From NCBI RefSeq assembly GCF_001476815.1, contig NZ_LDSL01000094.1:1-40225 (forward strand): 40,225 nt of DNA. Reading direction: 5' to 3'. The translations under genes and the position numbers were made by a program. This DNA comes from Pseudacidovorax intermedius (GTDB lineage: Bacteria; Pseudomonadota; Gammaproteobacteria; Burkholderiales; Burkholderiaceae_C). Below, in pieces: positions 35,228 to 40,225 of the stretch (the stretch's first letter is position 1; each line of letters starts with the position of its first letter). The notes beneath the pieces are model-generated. The model searched no databases, had not been told where the DNA came from, and saw nothing but the letters and a program-made list of their open reading frames with translations.

Positions 35228-37200
35228 ACGTCGATCTCGACGTCGTCCGCCCGCAGTTCCATCAGCTCGCGGCGCGCGGCGGCCTCGCCCTTGCCCATGA
35301 TCTTGGTGATCTCGCCCTGCGTGCGACTGAAGTCCAGCCGGCCCAGGCGCACCTGCAGCAGGCGGCGGGTGTCGGGGTTGAGCGTGGTTTCCCACAGCTG
35401 CTCGGCGCTCATCTCGCCCAGGCCCTTGAAGCGGCTGATGCTCCATTTGCCTTCGGCCACGCCGTCCTTGCGCAGCTTGTCGAGGATGGCCGTCAGTTCG
35501 GCCTCGTCCAGCGCGTAGAACTTGGCGGCCGGCTTCTTGCCGCGGGCCGGCGCGTCGACGCGGAACAGCGGCGGCCGCGCCACGTACACGTGACCGGCAT
35601 CGATCAGCTTGGGGAAGTGGCGGAAGAACAGCGTGAGCAGCAGCACCTGGATGTGCGAACCGTCCACGTCCGCATCGGACAGGATGCAAACCTTGCCGTA
35701 GCGCAGGCCCGACAGGTCGGGCGTGTCGGCCGGCCCGTGCGGATCGACGCCGATGGCGACCGAGATGTCGTGGATCTCGGTGTTGGCGAACAAGCGGTCG
35801 CGCTCGACTTCCCAGGTGTTGAGCACCTTGCCGCGCAAGGGCAGGATGGCCTGGCATTCCTTGTCGCGGCCCATCTTGGCGCTGCCGCCGGCGGAGTCGC
35901 CCTCGACCAGGAAGAGTTCGTTGTGGCCGATGTCGCGGCTCTCGCAGTCGGTGAGCTTGCCGGGCAGCACGGCCACGCCGGAGCCCTTGCGCTTTTCCAC
36001 CTTCTGGCCGGCGCGCTGGCGGGTCTGCGCGGCCTTGATGGCGAGTTCGGCCAGCTTCTTGCCGTAGTCGACGTGCTGGTTGAGCCACAGCTCCAGCGCC
36101 GGCCGCACGAAGCTGGAGACCAGCCGCACCGCATCGCGCGAGTTGAGCCGCTCCTTGATCTGGCCCTGGAACTGCGGATCGAGCACCTTGGCGGACAGCA
36201 CGTAGCTGGCGCGGGCGAACACGTCCTCGGGCAGCAGCTTGACGCCCTTGGGCAGCAGCGAATGCAGCTCGATGAAGCTCTTGACGGCGTTGAACAGGCC
36301 GTCGCGCAGGCCGCTCTCGTGCGTGCCTCCGGCGCTGGTAGGGATCAGGTTGACGTAGCTCTCGCGCACCGGCTGGCCTTCCTCGGTGAAGGCCACGCAC
36401 CATTCGGCGCCCTCGCCCTCGGCGAAGGTTTCGGTGTTCTTGTCGGCATGGCCGGCACCCTCGAAGAGCGGGATCACCGGGTCGGCGGTGAGCGTCTGCA
36501 TGAGGTAGTCGCGCAGGCCGCCCTTGTAGAGCCACTGCTGCGTCTCGCCGCTCTTCTCCACCGTCAGGCTCACGGCCACGCCGGGCATCAGCACGGCCTT
36601 GCTGCGCAGCAGGTGCGTCAGCTCGCCCATGGGGAAGGCGGCGGATTCGAAATACTTGGCGTCTGGCCAGGCGCGGACGGTGGTGCCCTGCCTGCGGTCG
36701 CCGCCGGCCTGGGGGCGCAGCTGCAGCGGCTCGATCACGTCGCCGGCGCTGAAGACGAGGCGCGCCACCTGGCCCTCGCGGTGCGACACCACCTCGAGCC
36801 GCGTCGACAACGCGTTGGTGACGGACACGCCCACGCCGTGCAGGCCGCCCGAGAAGCTGTAGGCGCCGCCCTGGCCCTTGTCGAACTTGCCGCCGGCATG
36901 CAGCCGGGTGTAGACCAGTTCGATGACCGGGGCCTTTTCTTCGGGATGCAGGCCGAAGGGAATGCCGCGGCCGTCGTCCTCGACGCTGACCGAGCCGTCG
37001 GTGTGCAGCGTGACCTTGATCTTCTTGCCGAAGCCCGCCAACGCCTCGTCGGCGGCGTTGTCGATCACTTCCTGAATGATGTGCAGCGGGTTGTCGGTGC
37101 GGGTGTACATGCCCGGCCGCTGCTTGACGGGCTCCAGGCCCTTGAGGACGCGGATGGAACCTTCCGAATAGCCGGAAGGCGTCTTGCTGGGGGTTGCCAT
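35224..37200 (-). CDS. parE: DNA topoisomerase IV subunit B
   Basis: 658 residues. GHKL ATPase: EVIDNAADEALAGFGKKI, VEDDGRGIPFGLHPEEK, GGAYSFSGGLHGVGVSVTNALS; transducer and TOPRIM: LFLVEGDSAGGSAKMGRDKECQAILPLRGKVLNTWEVERD and CILSDADVDGSHI; C-terminal FKGLGEMSAEQLWETTLNPDTRRLL. NTWEVERDRLFANTEIHDISVAIGVDPHG is typical of ParE, not GyrB. With ParC it forms topoisomerase IV. ATG 37200 is the family start. Its stop overlaps the transglycosylase ATG, so parE, the transglycosylase gene and parC probably form one unit. Confidence 0.97.
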   Translation of the reverse strand: MATPSKTPSGYSEGSIRVLKGLEPVKQRPGMYTRTDNPLHIIQEVIDNAADEALAGFGKKIKVTLHTDGSVSVEDDGRGIPFGLHPEEKAPVIELVYTRLHAGGKFDKGQGGAYSFSGGLHGVGVSVTNALSTRLEVVSHREGQVARLVFSAGDVIEPLQLRPQAGGDRRQGTTVRAWPDAKYFESAAFPMGELTHLLRSKAVLMPGVAVSLTVEKSGETQQWLYKGGLRDYLMQTLTADPVIPLFEGAGHADKNTETFAEGEGAEWCVAFTEEGQPVRESYVNLIPTSAGGTHESGLRDGLFNAVKSFIELHSLLPKGVKLLPEDVFARASYVLSAKVLDPQFQGQIKERLNSRDAVRLVSSFVRPALELWLNQHVDYGKKLAELAIKAAQTRQRAGQKVEKRKGSGVAVLPGKLTDCESRDIGHNELFLVEGDSAGGSAKMGRDKECQAILPLRGKVLNTWEVERDRLFANTEIHDISVAIGVDPHGPADTPDLSGLRYGKVCILSDADVDGSHIQVLLLTLFFRHFPKLIDAGHVYVARPPLFRVDAPARGKKPAAKFYALDEAELTAILDKLRKDGVAEGKWSISRFKGLGEMSAEQLWETTLNPDTRRLLQVRLGRLDFSRTQGEITKIMGKGEAAARRELMELRADDVEIDV

Positions 37201-37269
37201 GGGCGCGGATTGTAGTCACGCCCTGCGCAGAAACTGGATGCCCATCCAGCCCCTGTGCGGATGACGGGG

Positions 37270-37830
37270 TCAATCCAGCTTGGCGAACAGTTCCGCGGCC
37301 GGCAGGCGCAGTTCGACGCTGGCGAACTCGACCGTGTCGCCGGCGGCAAAAGGGTGCAGCACCCACAGACCGTCCGCGCCCTTGCGGTAGACGTCGGCGC
37401 TGCGGCGCTCGGGGTCGATCAGCGCATATTCCTTCAGCGACTCCAGCGTTCGGTAGTGCGCGAACTTGACGCCGTGGTCGTAGCTCCCGGTGCTCGGCGA
37501 CAGCACCTCGGCGACCAGCACCGGCTGCGACTTGGACAGCCGCGACTCGCGGTCCTGCGGGTGGCAGGTGACCATGACGTCCGGATAGAAGTAGGCGCGG
37601 GAACTGGCGACGTGCAGCCGCATGTCGCTCATGTAGGCGCGGCAGGGGGTGTCACGCAGGAGCTGGTGAAGGGCGACGAAGAGATTCCCGCTCACCGTGA
37701 CGTGCCGGTCTTCGGCCCCGGCCATGGCGTAGACCTCGCCATCGATGTACTCGTGCCGCTCCTCCTGGGTCGCTTCCCAGTCCAGATAGTCGGCCTCGCT
37801 CATGTGCGGCAGTTGCTGTGGCTGTGCCAT
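37270..37830 (-). CDS. Uma2 family protein (DUF820, PD-(D/E)XK nuclease fold)
   Basis: 186 residues. MSEADYLDWEATQEERHEYIDGEVYAMAG, HVTVSGNLFVALHQLL, MRLHVASSRAYFYPDVMVTC (PDV), PVLVAEVLSPSTGSYD (EV-L-S) and KEYALIDPE give the full Uma2 pattern, with candidate metal ligands Asp and Glu in PDVMV and AEVLS. No biochemical role is established for most members. ATG 37830 is chosen because AGGGA lies six bases upstream; ATG 37836 and the frame to 37944 are alternatives. It lies 69 bases downstream of no gene on its strand and is divergent from the MFS gene. Confidence 0.92.
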   Translation of the reverse strand: MAQPQQLPHMSEADYLDWEATQEERHEYIDGEVYAMAGAEDRHVTVSGNLFVALHQLLRDTPCRAYMSDMRLHVASSRAYFYPDVMVTCHPQDRESRLSKSQPVLVAEVLSPSTGSYDHGVKFAHYRTLESLKEYALIDPERRSADVYRKGADGLWVLHPFAAGDTVEFASVELRLPAAELFAKLD

Positions 37831-37961
37831 GTCCATTCCCTGATTGTTGTGCCAAATCCATGCTATCGGCTGCAAGCTGCGCGGCGAGCGGGGACAATGC
37901 GTCGCGCCACCCGATCGGGTGACTTCCGTCACGACATCCAACAAAAAGAGACGCTGCCGCC

Positions 37962-39176
37962 ATGCCCCCTTCTGCCCCCAACCTCTCCATGCGCCAGGTG
38001 CTCATCTGCGGTGCCCTGGTCGTGACGCTGTCCATGGGCATCCGCCACGGCTTCGGCCTGTGGCTGCAGCCGATCACGCAGGAGCAGGGCTGGACGCGCC
38101 AGACCTTCTCGCTGGCCATCGCCATCCAGAACCTCGCCTGGGGTGTGGCGGGCGTGTTCGCGGGCATGCTGGCCGACAAGCTGGGCGCCTTCAGGGTGCT
38201 GCTGATCGGCGCAGCGTGCTACGCGGCGGGCCTGGCGGGCATGGCGCTGTCGCCCACGCCGCTGGTGTTCGCGCTGACGGCCGGCGTGCTGATCGGCATG
38301 GCCCAGGCGGGCACCACCTATGCCGTGATCTACGGCGTGATCGGCCGGCAGCTGCCGGCGGACAAGCGTTCCTGGGCCATGGGCATCACGGCGGCGGCCG
38401 GCTCTTTCGGCCAGTTCTTCATGGTGCCGGTCGAAGGCCAGCTGATCCTGCAACTGGGCTGGCAGAACGCCCTGCTGGCGCTGGCCGTGCTGGCGCTGGT
38501 GATCGTGCCGCTGGCCTTCCTGCTGCGCGAACCCGCCCACACCACCGGCGCCGGCCGGCGCGAGCAGACCATCGCGCAGGCGGTGGCCGAAGCCTTCCGC
38601 TACCCGAGCTTCGTGCTGCTGATGGCCGGCTACTTCGTCTGCGGCTTCCAGGTGGTGTTCATCGGCGTGCACATGCCCAGCTACCTCAAGGACCACGGCC
38701 TGGCGCCGCAGGTGGCCAGCTATGCGCTGGCGCTGATCGGCCTGTTCAACGTGTTCGGCACCTACACGGCCGGCGTGCTGGGCCAGCGCTTCGCCAAGCG
38801 CAAGATCCTGGCCTTCATCTACCTGGGGCGCGCGGTAGCGATCACCGTCTTCCTGCTGGTGCCGCTGACGCCCATGTCCGTGTACGTTTTCTCGGCGGTG
38901 ATCGGCGCACTGTGGCTGTCGACCGTGCCGGCCACCAACGCCATCATTGCCCAGATCTTCGGCGTGGCCCATCTGTCGATGCTGGGCGGCTTCGTGTTCC
39001 TGAGCCACCAGGTGGGCTCCTTCCTGGGCGTGTGGCTGGGCGGCTACCTGTACGACCGCACGGGCAGCTACGACGTCGTCTGGTACATCGCCATCGCGCT
39101 GGGCATCTTCGCGGCGCTGGTGAACCTGCCCGTGAACGAGCGGGCCATCGAACGGCGACCGCTGCAGCCGGCATGA
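37962..39176 (+). CDS. MFS transporter, monocarboxylate / oxalate-formate antiporter-like
   Basis: 404 residues, about 12 membrane helices. The N-terminus VVTLSMGIRHGFGLWLQPITQEQGWTRQTFSLA is typical of the MCT/OFA-like MFS group; the helix 2-3 loop is AGMLADKLGAFRVLL and the second half carries GVLGQRFAKRKILAF. Such proteins carry small organic anions such as monocarboxylates across the inner membrane. The substrate is not readable. ATG 37962 is the first in-frame ATG. Its stop overlaps the ATG of the 50-residue ORF, and the following methyltransferase gene overlaps in turn, so the three form one coupled unit. Confidence 0.92.
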   Translation: MPPSAPNLSMRQVLICGALVVTLSMGIRHGFGLWLQPITQEQGWTRQTFSLAIAIQNLAWGVAGVFAGMLADKLGAFRVLLIGAACYAAGLAGMALSPTPLVFALTAGVLIGMAQAGTTYAVIYGVIGRQLPADKRSWAMGITAAAGSFGQFFMVPVEGQLILQLGWQNALLALAVLALVIVPLAFLLREPAHTTGAGRREQTIAQAVAEAFRYPSFVLLMAGYFVCGFQVVFIGVHMPSYLKDHGLAPQVASYALALIGLFNVFGTYTAGVLGQRFAKRKILAFIYLGRAVAITVFLLVPLTPMSVYVFSAVIGALWLSTVPATNAIIAQIFGVAHLSMLGGFVFLSHQVGSFLGVWLGGYLYDRTGSYDVVWYIAIALGIFAALVNLPVNERAIERRPLQPA

Positions 39177-39325
39177 CCCGTGACCCGGACGCCCAACCTC
39201 GCTGGGGCCGCCGGCTGGCCGGCTGGACCGTGGCCGCGGCGGTACTGGGCGGCGTGTTCCTGCTCTACGCGCAGCCGGATTTCCTGGTGATGCTGGGCAA
39301 CCAGATCTGGGCCTGCTTCGGATGA
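39173..39325 (+). CDS. 50-residue single-span membrane peptide
   Basis: ATG 39173 overlaps the MFS stop (ATGA), and its own TGA overlaps the ATG of the methyltransferase (ATGA). Basic N-terminus (RWGRRLAGW), one hydrophobic helix (TVAAAVLGGVFLLYAQPDFLV) and a short periplasmic end (MLGNQIWACFG) are visible. Overlaps on both sides plus a clean frame make chance unlikely, but there is no recognised family. It may be an accessory of the transporter. Confidence 0.7.
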   Translation: MTRDPDAQPRWGRRLAGWTVAAAVLGGVFLLYAQPDFLVMLGNQIWACFG

Positions 39326-39963
39326 GCGCCGCCGCTGCAGACGGGCCCGCACCGGTCGCGCCAGCCACCAGCGGGACGCCGGCCGCGCCCATGCGCGCCG
39401 GCACGCCCTCGGACTGGGTGCAGCGCTGGGCGCACCTGATCCCGCCGGCCGGCCGAGCGCTCGACGTGGCCTGCGGCGCCGGCCGCCATCTCGTGTGGCT
39501 TCATGGCCTGGGCCACGCGGTGACGGGCGTGGACCGGGACGCGGCGGCGCTGGCCGCGCTGGCGCCCCTGGCCGCGCAGGGCGCCGAACTGGTGAATGCG
39601 GACATCGAGAACGGCCCCTGGCCCTTCGACGGCCGGCGCTTCGATGCCGTGGTCGTGACCAACTACCTCTGGCGCCCCCTGATGCCGCGCATCGCCGAGG
39701 CCGTCGCACCCGGCGGCGTGCTGCTGTACGAGACCTTCGCCACGGGCAACGAAACGGTCGGCCGGCCATCGCGGCCCGAGTTCCTGCTCGCGCCCGGCGA
39801 GCTGCTCGCCGTGGCGGCGGCGGGCGGGCTGCGGGTGGTGGCGTACGAGGACGGCTTCGTCGACGCGCCGCCGCGTTTCGTCCAGCGCATCGCCGCCGTG
39901 CGCCCGCGCACCGGAGAAACCCTTGCGCGGCATCGACTCGGTCCCTCCCAGGTCGCTGGCTAG
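39322..39963 (+). CDS. SAM-dependent methyltransferase (class I)
   Basis: 213 residues. Motif I is GRALDVACGAGRHLVWL, then VTGVDRDAAALAAL (acidic residue binding the ribose), GAELVNADIENGPWPF and FDAVVVTNYLWRPLMPRIAEAVAPGGVLLYETFA. This resembles the TehB/ubiquinone-type small-molecule methyltransferases, but no substrate motif is visible. The Ala/Pro-rich first 30 residues are probably disordered. Its start overlaps the 50-residue ORF; its TAG is 36 bases before dapA. Confidence 0.88.
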   Translation: MSAAAADGPAPVAPATSGTPAAPMRAGTPSDWVQRWAHLIPPAGRALDVACGAGRHLVWLHGLGHAVTGVDRDAAALAALAPLAAQGAELVNADIENGPWPFDGRRFDAVVVTNYLWRPLMPRIAEAVAPGGVLLYETFATGNETVGRPSRPEFLLAPGELLAVAAAGGLRVVAYEDGFVDAPPRFVQRIAAVRPRTGETLARHRLGPSQVAG

Positions 39964-39999
39964 AATCCGCGATTCCGCTTCACCGACAAAGAGAATCCC

Positions 40000-40225
40000 T
40001 TGGAGCAACTGACTGGCAGCATCGTCGCGCTCGTCACGCCGATGCATGAAGACGGCAGCGTCGACTACGACGCCCTGCGCAAGCTCATCGACTGGCACAT
40101 CGCTGAGGGCACGGACTGCCTGGGCGTGGTCGGCACCACGGGCGAGTCGCCGACGGTGGACGTCGAGGAACACTGCGAGATCATCCGCGTCACCGTCGAG
40201 CAGGCCGCCGGCCGCGTGCCGGTGA
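40000..40225 (+). CDS. dapA: 4-hydroxy-tetrahydrodipicolinate synthase, N-terminal part (runs off window)
   Basis: 75 residues are visible, starting at TTG 40000 ([19 protein letters not shown]) with an AAAGAGA-like site just before it. [22 protein letters not shown] carries the DapA substrate loop GTTGESPT. DapA condenses pyruvate with aspartate semialdehyde for lysine and peptidoglycan diaminopimelate. The catalytic Lys and Tyr lie beyond the window end. The TTG start is the only one fitting the family N-terminus. Confidence 0.93.
   Translation, partial: MEQLTGSIVALVTPMHEDGSVDYDALRKLIDWHIAEGTDCLGVVGTTGESPTVDVEEHCEIIRVTVEQAAGRVPV

Noticed and set aside
34046-37366. A 1106-codon minus-strand frame that would fuse upstream sequence to the lytic transglycosylase
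   Set aside because: The upstream two thirds is a shifted frame of parE; the real genes meet at the ATGA overlap at 35224-35227.

Overview
The window looks like a chromosomal segment of a GC-rich betaproteobacterium, most likely Comamonadaceae/Burkholderiales. The basis is codon use, the parE / lytic transglycosylase / parC grouping, a PrlF-YhaV toxin-antitoxin pair, a class I fumarase next to murI, and short interspersed repeats of kinds common in that family. No rRNA or phylogenetic marker allows a firmer call.

Layout. (1) 1-1610: the 3' end of an unidentified gene, a prlF-yhaV toxin-antitoxin operon with a palindromic operator-like site, and a mostly empty 0.5 kb stretch with an orphan terminator. 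(2) 1611-4125, + strand: rfbB-rfbA-rfbC, making dTDP-4-keto-6-deoxy-L-sugar; rfbD is not seen. (3) 4379-22056, - strand: one long, tightly packed surface-polysaccharide (O-antigen type) operon read right to left. It holds an initiating sugar-phosphate transferase, a MarR-type EPS-associated regulator, ddhD-ddhA-ddhB-ddhC (CDP-3,6-dideoxyhexulose synthesis), a cupin epimerase and an SDR reductase (ascarylose-type finishing steps), a glycosyltransferase, a Wzx flippase, an O-acetyltransferase-like protein, a second SDR, a glycosyltransferase, fcl and gmd (GDP-L-fucose), three GT2 glycosyltransferases and a Wzy-type polymerase. (4) 22301-25525, + strand: class I fumarase, murI and a secreted protein of unknown function. 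(5) 25526-27812: a cluster of short repeats, a conserved hypothetical gene, tRNA-Leu(UAA), tRNA-Cys(GCA) and a beta-hydroxyacid dehydrogenase. (6) 28078-31386, + strand: a four-gene overlapping cassette of acyl-CoA dehydrogenase-like, PIG-L deacetylase, NodS-like methyltransferase and GT2 proteins. (7) 31417-37200, - strand: parE, a lytic transglycosylase, parC and a 63-residue membrane protein. (8) 37270-40225: a Uma2-family gene, an MFS transporter, a 50-residue membrane peptide, a methyltransferase, and the start of dapA.

How the genes work together. The polysaccharide locus fits a Wzx/Wzy-dependent pathway: the initiating transferase loads the first sugar on undecaprenyl phosphate, five glycosyltransferases extend it, Wzx flips the unit and Wzy polymerises it. 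Three nucleotide-sugar routes feed it: dTDP (rfbBAC), GDP (gmd-fcl) and CDP (ddhABCD plus epimerase and reductase). Base composition drops sharply at the ddhC/epimerase junction (about 16.68 kb) and stays low to about 4.1 kb. This suggests that the part setting final sugar stereochemistry, linkage and polymerisation was swapped in, while the right-hand half is native-like.

The most interesting items are the probable complete CDP-L-ascarylose-type pathway split by that composition break, and the Nod-factor-like four-gene cassette at 28.1-31.4 kb, whose product I cannot name. Smaller items are a REP-like element read in frame through the start of the lytic transglycosylase and two tiny membrane proteins translationally coupled to their neighbours.
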